A DNA stretch of 64,000 bases from Euonymus europaeus. Taxonomy: Eukaryota; Streptophyta; Magnoliopsida; Celastrales; Celastraceae. Under the pieces are notes generated by a model. That model was given only the letters and a program-made list of their open reading frames with translations, searched no databases and was not told the DNA's origin. Of the stretch, positions 40,065 to 55,280 are shown one piece after another. The stretch is from NCBI GenBank assembly GCA_963580455.1, contig OY756961.1, positions 12,443,001 through 12,507,000 on the forward strand, written 5' to 3'. Within the stretch, counting starts at the first letter, position 1, and each line of letters opens with the position of its first letter. The position numbers and the translations under genes are program-made.

Positions 40065-43000
40065 TTAAACTCCTCCATAGAGAGAGTTGAGCAACTTCGG
40101 ACTATCAAAATTGCTTGGAATAGACTTTTTATTGTTCTTCTATGTCAAATTTTACAAGTATAAGTTTCCTACATTATTTCGATGCCAAAACACCAACTTT
40201 CTATGACAAAAAGACAAAACCGTTAAAAGCTCCTCCATAGAGAGAGTTGAGCAACTTCGGACCATCAAAGTTGCTCGGTGTACAATTTTTATTGTTCTTA
40301 TATGTCCAATTTTATGTGTATAAGCTTCCAAGATTATTTCGATGCGAAAACACCAACTTTCTTTGACAAATGGACAAAACCGTTAAAAGCTCCTCCATAG
40401 AGAGAGTTGAGCAACTTCGGACTATGAAAGTTGCTCGGGATAGACTTTTTATTGTTCTTCTATGTCAAATTTTATGAGTATAAGCTTCCTACATTATTTC
40501 GATGCCAAAACATCACATTTCTATGACAAAAAGACAAAACCGTTAAAAGCTCCTCCATAGAGAGAGTTGAGCAACTTCGGACCATCAAAGTTGCTCGGTG
40601 TATAATTTTTATTGTTCTCATATGTCAAATTTTACGAGTATAAGCTTCATAGATTATTTCGATGCCAAAACACCAACTTTTTATGATAAATGGACAAAAC
40701 CGTTAGGAGCTCCTCCATAGAGAGAGTTGAGCAACTTCGGACCATTAAAATTGCTTTATGTACACTTTTTGCTGTTCTTCTATGTCAAATTTTATGAGTA
40801 TAAGCTTCCTAGATTATTTCGATGCCAAAACACCAACTTTCTATCACAAATTGACAAAACCGTTAAAAGCTCCTCCATAGAGAGTGTTGAGCGACTTCGG
40901 ACCATCAAAGTGGTTCGGTGTACAATTTTTATTGTTCTCATATGTCAAATTTTACGAGTATAAGCTTCATAGATTATTTCGATGCCAAAACACCAACTTT
41001 CTATGACAAATAGACAAAACCGGTAATAGCTCCTCCATAGAGAGAGTTGAGCAACTTCGGACCATCAAAGTTGCTCGAGAAAGACTTTTTATTGTTCTTC
41101 TGTGTCAAATTTTACGAGTATAAGCTTCCTAGATTATTTCGATGCCAAAACACCAACTTTCTATGACAAATGGACAAAACCGTTAAAAGCACCTCCATAA
41201 AGAGAGTTGAGCAACTTCGGACCATTAAAATTGCTCTATGTACACTTTTTACTGTTCTTCTATGTTAAATTTTATGAGTATAAGCTTCCTAGATTATTTC
41301 GATGCCAAAACACCAACTTTCTATGAAAAATGGACAAAACCGTTAAAAGCTCCTCCATAGAGAGTGTTGAGCGACTTCGGACCATCAAAGTTGCTCGGTG
41401 TACAATTTTTATTGTTCTTATATGTCAAATTTTACGAGTATAAGCTTCAGAGATTATTTCGATGCCAAAACACCAACTTTCTATGACAAATAGATAAAAC
41501 CATTAAAAGCTCCTGCATAGAGAGAGTTGAGCAACTTCGGACTATCAAAGTTGCTCGGGATAGACTTTTTATTATTCCCATATGTCAAATTTTACGAGTA
41601 TAAGCTTCCTAGATTATTTCGATGCCAAAACACCAACTTTCTATGACAAATGAACAAAACCGTTAAAAGCACCTCCATAAAGAGAGTTGAGCAATTTCGG
41701 ACCATCAAAATTGCTCTATGTACACTTTTTATTGTTCTCATATGTCAAATTTTACGAGTATAAGCTTCCTAGATTATTTCGAAGCCAAAACACCAACTTT
41801 CTTTGACAAATGGACAAAACAGTTAAAAGCTCCTCCATAGAGAGTGTTGAGCGACTTCGGACCATCAAAGTTGCTCGGTGTATAATTTTTATTGTTTTCA
41901 TATGTCAAATTTTACGAGTATAAGCTTCCTAGATTATTCCGATGCCAAAACACCACTTTTCTATGACAAATGGACAAAACCGTTAAAAGCTCCTCCATAC
42001 AGAGAGTTGAGCAACTTCGGACCGTCAAAGTTGCTCGGTGTATAATTTTTTATTGTTCTCATATGTCAAATTTTAGGAGTATAAGCTTCATAGATTATTT
42101 CGATGCCAAAACACCAACTTTTTATGACAAATGGACAAAACCGTTAAGAGCTCCTCCATAGAGAGAGTTGAGCAACTTTGGACCATTAAAATTGCTCTAT
42201 GTACACTTTTTATTGTTATTCTATGTGAAATTTTACCAGTATAAGCTTCCTAGATTATTTCGATGCCAAAACACCAACGTTCTATGACAAATGGACAAAA
42301 CCGTTAAAAGCTCCTCCATAGAGAGTGTTGAGCGACTTCGGACCATCAAAGTTGCTCGGTGTATAATTTTTATTGTTCTTATATGTCAAATTTTATGAGT
42401 ATAAGCTTCGTATATTATTTCGATGCCAAAACACTAACTTTCTATGACAAATGGACAAAACCGTTAAACTCCTCCATAGAGAGAGTTGAGCAACTCCGGA
42501 CCCTTAAAATTGCTCTATGTACACTTTTTATTGTTCTTCTATGTCAAATTTTAAGAGTATAAGCTTCCGAGATTATTTCGATGCCAAAACACCAACTTTC
42601 TATGACAAATGGACAAAACCGTTAAAAGCCCCTCCATAGAGAGAGTTGAGCAACTTCGGACCATCAAAGTTGCTCGGGATAGACTTTTTATTGTTCTTCT
42701 ATGTCAAATTTTACGAGTATAAGCTTCCTAGATTATTTCGATGCCAAAACACCAACTTTCTATGACAAATAGACAAAACCGTTAAAAGCTCCTCCATAGA
42801 GAGAGTTGAGCAACTTCGGAATATCAAAGTTGGTCGGGATATACTTTTATTGTTCTTCTACGTCAACTTTTACGAGTATAAGCTTCCTACATTATTTCGA
42901 TGCCAAAACACCAACTTTCTATGACAAAAAGACAAAACCGTTAAAAGCTCCTCCATAGAGAGAGTTGAGCGACTTCGGACCATCAAAGTTGCTCGCGATA

Positions 43001-45380
43001 GACTTTATATTGTTCTTATATGTCAAATTTTACGCGTATAAGCTTTCAAAATTATTTCGATGACAAAACACCAACTTTCTATGACAAATGGACAAAACCG
43101 TTAAAAGCTCCTCCATAGAGAGAGTTGAGCAACTTCAAACCATCAAAGTTGCTTGGGATAGACTTTTTATTGTTCTTCTATGTGAAATTTTTCGAGTATA
43201 AGCTTCCTAGATTATTTCCGATGCCAAAACACCAACTTTCTAAGACAAATGGACAAAACCGTTAAAAGCTCCTCCATAGAGAGTGTTGAGCGACTTCAGA
43301 CCATCAAAGTTGCTCGGTGTACAATTTCTATTGTTCTAATATGTCAAATTTTATGTGTATAAGCTTCCTAGATTATTCCGATGCCAAAACACCAACTTTC
43401 TTTGACAAATGGACAAAACCGTTAAAAGCTCCTCCATAGAGAGAGTTGAGCAACTTCGGACTATGAAAGTTGCTCGGGATAGACTTTTTATTGTTCTTCT
43501 ATGTCAAATTTTATGAGTATAAGCTTTCTACATTATTTCGATGCCAAAACACCAACTTTCTATGACAAAAGGACAAAACCGTTAAACTCCTCCATAGAGA
43601 GTGTTGAGCAACTTCGGACCATTAAAGTTGCTCGGTGTACAATTTCTATTGTTCTAATATGTCAAATTTTATGTGTATAAGCTTCCTAGATTATTCCGAA
43701 GCCAAAACACCAACTCCCTTTGACAAATGGACAAAACCGTTAAAAGCTCCTCCATAGAGAGAGTTGAGCAACTTCGGACTATGAAAGTTTCTCGGGATAG
43801 ACTTTTTATTGTTCTTCTATGAAAAAAATTTATGAGTATAAGCTTTCTACATTATTTCGATGCCAAAACACCAACTTTCTATGACAAAAGGACAAAACCG
43901 TTAAACTCCTCCATAGAGAGAGTTGACCAACTTCGGACTATCAAACTTGCTTGGGATAGACTTTTTTTTGTTCTTCTATGTCAAATTTTACGAGTATAAG
44001 CTTCCTACATTATTTCGATGCCAAAACACCAACTTTCTATGACAAAAAGACAAAACCGTTAAAAGCTCCTCCATAGAGAGAGTTGAGCGACTTCGGACCA
44101 TCAAAGTTGCTCGGGATAGACTTTTTATTGTTCTTATATGTCAAATTTTACGCGTATAAGCTTTCAAAATTATTTCGATGACAAAACACCAACTTTCTAT
44201 GACAAATGGACAAAACCGTTAAAAGCTCCTCCATAGAGAGAGTTGAGCAACTTCAAACCATCAAAGTTGCTTGGGATAGACTTTTTATTGTTTTTCTATG
44301 TGAAATTTTACGAGTATAAGCTTCCTACATTATTTCGATGCCAAAACACCAACTTTCTATGACAAATGGACAAAACCGTTAAAAGCTCCTCCATAGAGAG
44401 TGTTGAGCGACTTCGGACCATCAAAGTTGCTCGGGATAGACTTTTTATTGTTCTTCTATGTCAAATTTTACGAGTATAAGCTTCCTAGATTATTTTGAAC
44501 CCAAAACACCAACTTTCTAAGACAAATGGACAAAACCGTTAAAAGCTCCTCCAAAGAGAGAGTTGAGCAACTTTAGACTATCAAAGTTGCTCGGGATAGA
44601 CTTTTTATAGTTCTTCTATGTCAAATTTTACGAGTATAAGCTTCCTACGTTATTTCGAGGCCAAAACACCAACTTTCTATGACAAATGGACAAAATCGTT
44701 AAAAGCTCCTCCATAGAGAGAGTTGACCAACTTCGGACTATCAGAGTTGCTCGGGATAGACTTTTTATTGTTAATCTATGTCAAATTTTACGAGTATAAG
44801 CTTCCTACATTATTTAGATGCCAAAACACCAACTTTCTATCACAAATTGACAAAACCGTTAAAAGATCCTCCATAGAAAGAGTTGAGCAACTTCGGACCA
44901 TCAAAGTTGCTCGGTGTATAATTTTTATTGTTCTCATATGTCAAATTTTACGAGTATAAGCTTCCTAGATTATTTCGATGCCAAAACAACAACTTTCTAT
45001 GACAAATGGACAAAACCGTTAAAAGCTCCTCCATAGAGAGAGTTGAGCAACTTCAAACCGTCAAAGTTGCTTGGGATAGACTTTTTATTGTTCTTCTATG
45101 TGAAATTTTTCGAGTATAAGCTTCCTAGATTTTTCCGATGCCAAAACACCAACTTTCTATGCCAAATGTACAAAACCGTTAAAAGCTCCTCCATAGAGAG
45201 TGTTGATCGACTTCGGACCATCAAATGTGCTCGGTGTACAATTTTTATTGTTCTCATATGTCAAATTTTACGAGTACAAGCTTCATATATTATTTCGATG
45301 CCAAAACAACAACTTTCTATGACAAATTGACAAAACCGTTAAGAGCTCCTCCATAGAGAGTGTTGAGCAACTTCGGACCA
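40065..45380 (+). repeat. Satellite segment related to 20.1-25.4 kb
   Basis: It follows copy 1 of the 40-monomer unit at an offset of about 19,975 bp (40,727 with 20,751; 44,723 with 24,748; 45,043 with 25,068). In the middle the offset is 20,137, so this segment gains one monomer (near 41,900-42,050) and later loses one. Point differences are more frequent than between the 6,391-bp copies, so this relationship is older. Confidence 0.78.
41689..41716. other. Dyad with matched changes in both arms, copy 3
   Basis: Arms gagcaattt and aaattgctc around cggaccatca, inside the 40-45 kb segment that resembles 20-25 kb. It is preceded by 'cacctccataaagagagtt', as in the other copies, which points to common descent. 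Confidence 0.8.
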
Positions 45381-48300
45381 TCAAAGTTGTTCGGTGTACA
45401 ATTTTTATTGTTCTCATATGTCAAATTTTACGAGTATAAGCTTCATAGATTATTTCGATGCCAAAACACCAACTTTCTATGACAAATAGACAAAACCGTT
45501 AAGAGCTCCTCCATAGAGAGAGTTGAGCAACTTCGAACCATCAAAGTTGCTCGGGATAGACTTTTTATTGTTCTTCTATGTCAAATTTTACGAGTATGAG
45601 TTTCCTAGATTATTCCGATGCCAAAACACCAACTTTCTATGACAAATGGACAAAACCGTTAAAAGCACCTCCATAAAGAGAGTTGAGCAACTTCGGACCA
45701 TTAAAATTGCTCTATGTACACTTTTTACTGTTCTTCTATGTCAAATTTTATGAGTATAAGCTTCCTAGATTATTTCGATGCCAAAACACCAACTTTCTAT
45801 GACAAATGGACAAAACCGTTAAAAGCTCCTCCATAGAGAGAGTTGAGCAACTTCGGACCATCAAAGTTGCTCTGTGTATAATTTTTATTGTTCTCATATT
45901 TCAAATTTTACGAGTATAAGCTTCCTAGATTATTTCGATGCCAAAACACCAACTTTCTATGAAAAATGGACGAAACCGTTAAGAGCTCGTCCATAGAGAG
46001 AGTTGAGCAACTTCGGACCATTTAAAATTGCTCTATGTACACTTTTTATTGTTCTTTTATGTCAAATTTTATGAGTATAAGCTTCCTAGATTATTTCGAT
46101 GCCAAAACACCAACTTTCTACGAAAAATGGACAAAACCGTTAAAAGCTCCTCCATAGAGAGTGTTGAGAGACTTCGGACCATCAAAGTTGCTCGGTGTAC
46201 AATTTTTATTGTTCTCATACGTCAAATTTTACGAGTACAAGCTTCATAGATTATTTCGATGCCAAAACAACAACTTTCTATGACAAATAGACAAAACCGT
46301 TAAGAGCTCTTCCATAGAGAGTGTTGAGCAACTTCGGACCATCAAAGTTGCTCGGTGTACAATTTTTATTGTTCTAATATGTCAAATTTTATGTGTATAA
46401 GCTTCCTAGATTATTTCGATTCCAAAACACCAACTTTCTTTGACAAATAGACAAAACCGTTAAAAGCTCCTCCATAGAGAGAGTTGAGCAACTTCAGACT
46501 ATGAAAGTTGCTCGGGATAGACTTTTTATTGTTCTTCTATGTCAAATTTTATGAGCATAAGCTTCCTACATTATTTCGATGCCAAAACACCAACTTTCTA
46601 TGACAAAAGGACAAAACCGTTAAAAGCACCTCCATAATGAGAGTTGAGCAACTTCGGACCATTAAAATTGCTCTATGTACACTTTTTACTGTTCTTCTAT
46701 GTCAAATTTTATGAGTATAAGCTTCCTAGATTATTTCGATGCCAAAACACCAACTTTCTATGACAAATGGACAAAACCGTTAAAAGCTCCTCCATAGAGA
46801 GAGTTGAGCAACTTCAGACCATCAAAGTTGCTCGGTGTATAATTTTTATTGTTCTCATATGTCAAATTTTACGAGTATAAGCTTCCTAGATTATTTAGAT
46901 GCCAAAACACCAACTTTTTATGAAAAATGGACGAAACCGTTAAGAGCTCGTCCATAGAGAGAGTTGAGCAACTTCAGACCATTTAAAATTGCTCTATGTA
47001 CACTTTTTATTGTTCTTTTATGTCAAATTTTATGAGTATAAGCTTCCTAGATTATTCCGATGCCAAAACACCAACTTTCTACGAAAAATGGACAAAACCG
47101 TTAAAAGCTCCTCCATAGAGAGTGTTGAGCGACCTCGGACCATCAAAGTTGCTCGGTGTACAATTTTTATTGTTCTCATATGTCAAATTTTACGAGTACA
47201 AACTTCATAGATTATTTCGATGCCAAAACAACAACTTTCTATGACAAATAGACAAAACCGTTAAGAGCTCTTCCATAGAGAGTGTTGAGCAACTTCGGAC
47301 CATCAAAGTTGCTCGGTGTACAATTTTTATTGTTCTAATATGTCAAATTTTATGTGTATAAGCTTCCTAGATTATTTCGATTCGAAAACACCAACTTTCT
47401 TTGACAAATGGACAAGACCGTTAAAAGCTCCTCCATAGAGAGAGTTGAGCAACTTCGGACTATGAAAGTTGCTCGGGATAGACTTTTTATTGTTCTTCAA
47501 TGTCAAATTTTATGAGCATAAGCTTCCTACATTATTTCGATGCCAAAACACCAACTTTCTATGACAAAAGGACAAAACCGTTAAACTCCTCCATAGAGAG
47601 AGTTTAGCGACTTCGGACCATTAAAATTGCTCTATGTACACTTTTTACTGTTCTTCTATGTCAAATTTTATGAGTATAAGCTTCCTAGATTATTTCGATG
47701 CCAAAACACCAACTTTCTATGACAAATGGACAAAACCGTTAAAAGCTCCTCCATAGAGAGAGTTGAGCAACTCCGGACTATGAAAGTTGCTCGGGATAGA
47801 CTTTTTATTGTTCTTCTATGTCAAATTTTATGAGTATAAGCTCTCTCTACATTATTTCGATGCCAAAACACCAACTTTCTATGACAAAAGGACAAAACCG
47901 TTAAACTCCTCCATAGAGAGAGTTGAGCGACTTCGGACTATCAAACTTGCTTGGGATAGAGTTTTTATTGTTCTTCTATGTCAAATTTTACGAGTATAAG
48001 CTTCCTACATTATTTCGATGCCAAAACACCAACTTTCTATGACAAAAAGACAAAACCGTTAAAAGCTCCTCCATAGAGAGAGTTGAGCGACTTCGGACCA
48101 TCAAAGTTGCTCGGGATAGACTTTTTATTGTTCTTATATGTCAAATTTTACGTGTATAAGCTTTCTAAATTATTTCGATGACAAAACACCAACTTTCTAT
48201 GACAAATGGACAAAACCGTTAAATGCTCCTCCATAGAGAGAGTTGAGCAACTTCAAACCATCAAAGTTGCTTGGGATAGACTTTTTATTGTTCTTCTATG

Positions 48301-48576
48301 TGAAATTTTTCGAGTATAAGCTTCCTAGATTATTCCGATGCCAAAACACCAGCTTTCTAAGACAAATGGACAAAACCGTTAAAGCTCCTCCATAGAGAGT
48401 GTTGAGCGACTTCGGACCATCAAAAGTGCTCGGTGTACAATTTTTATTGTTCTCATATGTCAAATTTTACGAGTACAAGATTCATAGATTATTTCGATGC
48501 CAAAACAACAACTTTCTATAACAAATAGACAAAACCGTTAAGAGCTCCTCCATAGAGAGTGTTGAGCAACTTCGGA
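45381..48576 (+). repeat. Satellite segment related to 5.9-8.6 kb, then 13.3 kb
   Basis: 46,028, 46,989 and 47,787 match 6,559, 7,520 and 8,318 at one constant offset (39,469), so the 961-bp six-monomer duplication is shared and older than the split. From ~48,000 it follows 13,333 onward (48,148 with 13,481). A single-base loss ('gttaaagctcc') occurs near 48,378. Confidence 0.78.
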
Positions 48577-51500
48577 CCATCAAAGTTGCTCGGTGTACAA
48601 TTTTTATTGTTCTAATATGTCAAATTTTATGTGTATAAGCTTCCTAGACTATTTCGATGCCAAAACACCAACTTTCTTTGACAAATGGACAAAACCGTTA
48701 AAAGCTCCTCCATAGAGAGAGTTGAGCAACTTCGGACTATGAAAGTTGCTCGGGATAGACCTTTTATTGTTTTCTATGTCAAATTTTATGAGTACAAGCT
48801 TCCTACATTATTTCGATGCCAAAACACCAACTTTCTATGACAAAAGGACAAAACCTTTAAACTCCTCCATAGAGAGAATTGAGCAACTTCGGACTATCAA
48901 AGTTGCTTGGGATAGACTTTTTATTGTTCTTCTATGTCAAATTTTTCGAGTATAAGCTTCCTACATTATTTCGATGCCAAAACACCAACTTTCTATGACA
49001 AAAAGACAAAACCGTTAAAAGCTCCTCCATAGAGAGAGTTGAGCAACTTCGGACCATCAAAGTTGCTCGGTGTACAATTTTTATTGTTCTAATATGTCAA
49101 ATTTTATGTGTATAAGCTTCCAAGATTATTTCGTTGCGAAAACACCAACTTTCTTAGACAAATGGACAAAACCGTTAAAAGCTCCTCCATAGAGAGAGTT
49201 GAGCAACTTCGGAATATGAAAGTTGCTCGGGATAGACTTTTTATTGTTCTTCTATGTCAAATTTTATGAGTATAGGCTTCCTACATTATTTCGATGCCAA
49301 AACACCAACTTTCTATGACAAAAGGACAAAACCGTTAAACTCCTCCATAGAGAGAGTTGAGAAACTTCGGACTATCAAAGTTGCTTGGGATAGACTGTTT
49401 ATTGTTCTTCTATGTCAAATTTTACGAGTATAAGCTTCCTACATTATTTCGATGCCAAAACACCAACTTTAAATGACAAAACGACAAAACCGTTAAAATC
49501 TCCTCCATAGAGAGAATTGAGAAACTTCGGACCATCAAAGTTGCTCGGTGTACAATTTTTATTGTTCTAATATGTCAAATTTTATGTGTATAAGCTTCCA
49601 AGATTATTTCGATGCGGAAACACCAACTTTCTTTGACAAATGGACAAAACCGTTAAAAGCTCCTCCATAGAGAGAGTTGAGCAACTTCGGACTATGAAAG
49701 TTGCTCGGGATAGACTTTTTATTGTTCTTCTATGTCAAATTTTATGAGTATAAGCTTTCTACATTATTTCGATGCCAAAACACCAACTTTCTTTGACGAA
49801 TGGACAAAACCGTTAAAAGCTCCTCCATAGAGAGAGTTGAGCAACGTCGGACTATGAAAGTTGCTCGGGATAGACTTTTTATTGTTCTTCTACGTCAAAT
49901 TTTATGAGTATAAGCTTCCTACATTATTTCGATGCCAAAACACCAACTTTCTATGACAAAAGGACAAAACCGTTAAACTCCTCGATAGAGAGAGTTGAGC
50001 AACTTCGGACTATCAAAATTGCTTGGGATAGACTTTTTATTGTTCTTCTATGTCAAATTTTACAAGTATAAGCTTCCTACATTATTTCGATGCCAAAACA
50101 CCAACTTTCTATGACAAAAAGACAAAACCGTTAAAAGCTCCTCCATAGAGAGAGTTGAGCAACTTCGGACCATCAATGTTGCTCGGTGTACAATTTTTAT
50201 TGTTCTTATATGTCAAATTTTATGTGTATAAGCTTCCAAGATTATTTCGATGCGAAAACACCAACTTTCTTTGACAAATGGACAAAACCGTTAAAAGCTC
50301 CTCCATAGAGAGAGTTGAGCAACTTCGGACTATGAAAGTTGCTCGGGATAGACTTTTTATTGTTCTTCTATGTCAAATTTTATGAGTATAAGCTTCCTAC
50401 ATTATTTCGATGCCAAAACAACAACTTTCTATGACAAAAGGACAAAACCGTTAAACTCCTCCATAGAGAGAGTTGAGCAACTTCGGACTATCAAAGTTGC
50501 TTGCGATAGACTTTTTATTGTTCTTCTATGTCAAATTTTACGAGTATAAGCTTCCTACATTATTTCGATGCCAAAACATCACATTTCTATGACAAAAAGA
50601 CAAAACCGTTAAAAGCTCCTCCATAGAGAGAGTTGAGCAACTTCGGACCATCAAAGTTGCTCGGTGTATAATTTTTATTGTTCTCATATGTCAAATTTTA
50701 CGAGTATAAGCTTCATAGATTATTTCGATGCCAAAACACCAACTTTTTATGATAAATGGACAAAATCGTTAAGAGCTCCTCCATAGAGAGAGTTGAGCAA
50801 CTTCGGACCATTAAAATTGCTCTATGTACACTTTTTGCTGTTCTTCTATGTCAAATTTTATGAGTATAAGCTTCCTAGATTATTTCGATGCCAAAACACC
50901 AACTTTCTATCACAAATTGACAAAACCGTTAAAAGCTCCTCCATAGAGAGTGTTGAGCGACTTCGGACCATCAAAGTTGTTCGGTGTACAATTTTTATTG
51001 TTCTCATATGTCAAATTTTACGAGTATAAGCTTCATAGATTATTTCGATGCCAAAACACCAACTTTCTATGACAAATAGACAAAACCGGTAATAGCTCCT
51101 CCATAGAGAGAGTTGAGCAACTTCGGACAATCAAAGTTGCTCGAGAAAGACTTTTTATTGTTCTTCTGTGTCAAATTTTACGAGTATAAGCTTCCTAGAT
51201 TATTTCGATGCCAAAACACCAACTTTCTATGACAAATGGACAAAACCGTTAAAAGCACCTCCATAAAGAGAGTTGAGCAACTTCGGACCATTAAAATTGC
51301 TCTATGTACACTTTTTACTGTTCTTCTATGTTAAATTTTATGAGTATAAGCTTCCTAGATTATTTCGATGCCAAAACACCAACTTTCTATGAAAAATGGA
51401 CAAAACCGTTAAAAGCTCCTCCATAGAGAGTGTTGAGCGACTTCGGACCATCAAAGTTGCTCGGTGTTCAATTTTTATTGTTCTTATATGTCAAATTTTA

Positions 51501-51928
51501 CGAGTATAAGCTTCAGAGATTATTTCGATGTCAAAACGCCAACTTTCTATGACAAATAGACAAAACCGTTAAAAGCTCCTGCATAGAGAGAGTTGAGCAA
51601 CTTCGGACTATCAAAGTTGCTTGGGATAGACTTTTTATTATTCTTATATGTCAAATTTTACGAGTATAAGCTTCCTAGATTATTTCGATGCCAAAACACC
51701 AACTTTCTATGACAAATGGACAAAACTGTTAAAAGCACCTCCATAAAGAGAGTTGAGCAATTTCGGACCATCAAAATTGCTCTATGTACACTTTTTATTG
51801 TTCTCATATGTCAAATTTTACGAGTATAAGCTTCCTAGATTATTTCGAAGCCAAAACACCAACTTTCTTTGACAAATGGACAAAACAGTTAAAAGCTCCT
51901 CCATAGAGAGTGTTGAGCGACTTCGGAC
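48577..51928 (+). repeat. 3,352-bp (21-monomer) unit
   Basis: First of a run of related tandem units. Shared marker 'cctagactatttcg' (gactatt for gattatt) occurs at ~48,643, 51,994, 55,987 and 59,980. Compared with the next units it lacks four monomers. It has a private base loss in 'attgttttctatg' near 48,768 and private bases near 49,204 and 49,396. Confidence 0.85.
51755..51782. other. Dyad with matched changes in both arms, copy 4
   Basis: Arms gagcaattt and aaattgctc around cggaccatca in the 3,352-bp unit. The upstream core here reads 'aaaactgttaa' instead of 'aaaaccgttaa', a private change that separates it from its relatives. Confidence 0.8.
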
Positions 51929-54900
51929 CATCAAAGTTGCTCGGTGTACAATTTTTATTGTTCTAATATGTCAAATTTTATGTGTATAAGCTTCCTAGAC
52001 TATTTCGATGCCAAAACACCAACTTTCTTTGACAAATGGACAAAACCGTTAAAAGCTCCTCCATAGAGAGAGTTGAGCAACTTCGGACTATGAAAGTTGC
52101 TCGGGATAGACCTTTTATTGTTCTTCTATGTCAAATTTTATGAGTACAAGCTTCCTACATTATTTCGATGCCAAAACACCAACTTTCTATGACAAAAGGA
52201 CAAAACCTTTAAACTCCTCCATAGAGAGAATTGAGCAACTTCGGACTATCAAAGTTGCTTGGGATAGACTTTTTATTGTTCTTCTATGTCAAATTTTTCG
52301 AGTATAAGCTTCCTACATTATTTCGATGCCAAAACACCAACTTTCTATGACAAAAAGACAAAACCGTTAAAAGCTCCTCCATAGAGAGAGTTGAGCAACT
52401 TCGGACCATCAAAGTTGCTCGGTGTACAATTTTTATTGTCCTAATATGTCAAATTTTATGTGTATAAGCTTCCAAGATTATTTCGTTGCGAAAACACCAA
52501 CTTTCTTAGACAAATGGACAAAACCGTTAAAAGCTCCTCCATAGAGAGAGTTGAGCAACTTCGGACTATGAAAGTTGCTCGGGATAGACTTTTTATTGTT
52601 CTTCTATGTCAAATTTTATGAGTATAGGCTTCCTACATTATTTCGATGCCAAAACACCAACTTTCTATGACAAAAGGACAAAACCGTTAAACTCCTCCAT
52701 AGAGAGAGTTGAGAAACTTCGGACTATCAAAGTTGCTTGGGATAGACTTTTTATTGTTCTTCTATGTCAAATTTTACGAGTATAAGCTTCCTACATTATT
52801 TCGATGCCAAAACACCAACTTTAAATGACAAAACGACAAAACCGTTAAAATCTCCTCCATAGAGAGAATTGAGAAACTTCGGACCATCAAAGTTGCTCGG
52901 TGTACAATTTTTATTGTTCTAATATGTCAAATTTTATGTGTATAAGCTTCCAAGATTATTTCGATGCGGAAACACCAACTTTCTTTGACAAATGGACAAA
53001 ACCGTTAAAAGCTCCTCCATAGAGAGAGTTGAGCAACTTCGGACTATGAAAGTTGCTCGGGATAGACTTTTTATTGTTCTTCTATGTCAAATTTTATGAG
53101 TATAAGCTTTCTACATTATTTCGATGCCAAAACACCAACTTTCTTTGACGAATGGACAAAACCGTTAAAAGCTCCTCCATAGAGAGAGTTGAGCAACGTC
53201 GGACTATGAAAGTTGCTCGGGATAGACTTTTTATTGTTCTTCTACGTCAAATTTTATGAGTATAAGCTTCCTACATTATTTCGATGCCAAAACACCAACT
53301 TTCTATGACAAAAGGACAAAACCGTTAAACTCCTCGATAGAGAGAGTTGAGCAACTTCGGACTATCAAAATTGCTTGGGATAGACTTTTTATTGTTCTTC
53401 TATGTCAAATTTTACAAGTATAAGCTTCCTACATTATTTCGATGCCAAAACACCAACTTTCTATGACAAAAAGACAAAACCGTTAAAAGCTCCTCCATAG
53501 AGAGAGTTGAGCAACTTCGGACCATCAATGTTGCTCGGTGTACAATTTTTATTGTTCTTATATGTCAAATTTTATGTGTATAAGCTTCCAAGATTATTTC
53601 GATGCGAAAACACCAACTTTCTTTGACAAATGGACAAAACCGTTAAAAGCTCCTCCATAGAGAGAGTTGAGCAACTTCGGACTATGAAAGTTGCTCGGGA
53701 TAGACTTTTTATTGTTCTTCTATGTCAAATTTTATGAGTATAAGCTTCCTACATTATTTCGAAGACAAAACAACAACTTTCTATGACAAAAGGACAAAAC
53801 CGTTAAACTCCTCTATAGAGAGAGTTGAGCAACTTCGGACTATCAAAGTTGCTTGCGATAGACTTTTTATTGTTCTTCTATGTCAAATTTTACGAGTATA
53901 AGCTTCCTACATTATTTCGATGCCAAAACATCACATTTCTATGACAAAAAGACAAAACCGTTAAAAGCTCCTCCATAGAGAGAGTTGAGCAACTTCGGAC
54001 CATCAAAGTTGCTCGGTGTATAATTTTTATTGTTCTCATATGTCAAATTTTACGAGTATAAGCTTCATAGATTATTTCGATGCCAAAACACCAACTTTTT
54101 ATGATAAATGGACAAAATCGTTAAGAGCTCCTCCATAGAGAGAGTTGAGCAACTTCGGACCATTAAAATTGCTCTATGTACACTTTTTGCTGTTCTTCTA
54201 TGTCAAATTTTATGAGTATAAGCTTCCTAGATTATTTCGATGCCAAAACACCAACTTTCTATCACAAATTGACAAAACCGTTAAAAGCTCCTCCATAGAG
54301 AGTGTTGAGCGACTTCGGACCATCAAAGTTGTTCGGTGTACAATTTTTATTGTTCTCATATGTCAAATTTTACGAGTATAAGCTTCATAGATTATTTCGA
54401 TGCCAAAACACCAACTTTCTATGACAAATAGACAAAACCGGTAATAGCTCCTCCATAGAGAGAGTTGAGCAACTTCGGACAATCAAAGTTGCTCGAGAAA
54501 GACTTTTTATTGTTCTTCTGTGTCAAATTTTACGAGTATAAGCTTCCTAGATTATTTCGATGCCAAAACACCAACTTTCTATGACAAATGGACAAAACCG
54601 TTAAAAGCACCTCCATAAAGAGAGTTGAGCAACTTCGGACCATTAAAATTGCTCTATGTACACTTTTTACTGTTCTTCTATGTTAAATTTTATGAGTATA
54701 AGCTTCCTAGATTATTTCGATGCCAAAACACCAACTTTCTATGAAAAATGGACAAAACCGTTAAAAGCTCCTCCATAGAGAGTGTTGAGCGACTTCGGAC
54801 CATCAAAGTTGCTCGGTGTTCAATTTTTATTGTTCTTATATGTCAAATTTTACGAGTATAAGCTTCCGAGATTATTTCGATGTCAAAACACCAACTTTCT

Positions 54901-55106
54901 ATGACAAATAGACAAAACCGTTAAAAGCTCCTGCATAGAGAGAGTTGAGCAACTTCGGACTATCAAAGTTGCTTGGGATAGACTTTTTATTATTCTTATA
55001 TGTCAAATTTTACGAGTATAAGCTTCCTAGATTATTTCGATGCCAAAACACCAACTTTCTATGACAAATGGACAAAACCGTTAAAAGCACCTCCATAAAG
55101 AGAGTT

Positions 55107-55134
55107 GAGCAATTTCGGACCATCAAAATTGCTC
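55107..55134. other. Dyad with matched changes in both arms, copy 5
   Basis: Same paired change in the first 3,993-bp unit; a second copy lies four monomers later at 55,748-55,775. Confidence 0.8.
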
Positions 55135-55280
55135 TATGTACACTTTTTATTGTTCTCATATGTCAAATTTTACGAGTATAAGCTTCCTAGATTATTTCGA
55201 AGCCAAAACACCAACTTTCTTTGACAAATGGACAAAACAGTTAAAAGCTCCTCCATAGAGAGTGTTGAGCGACTTCGGAC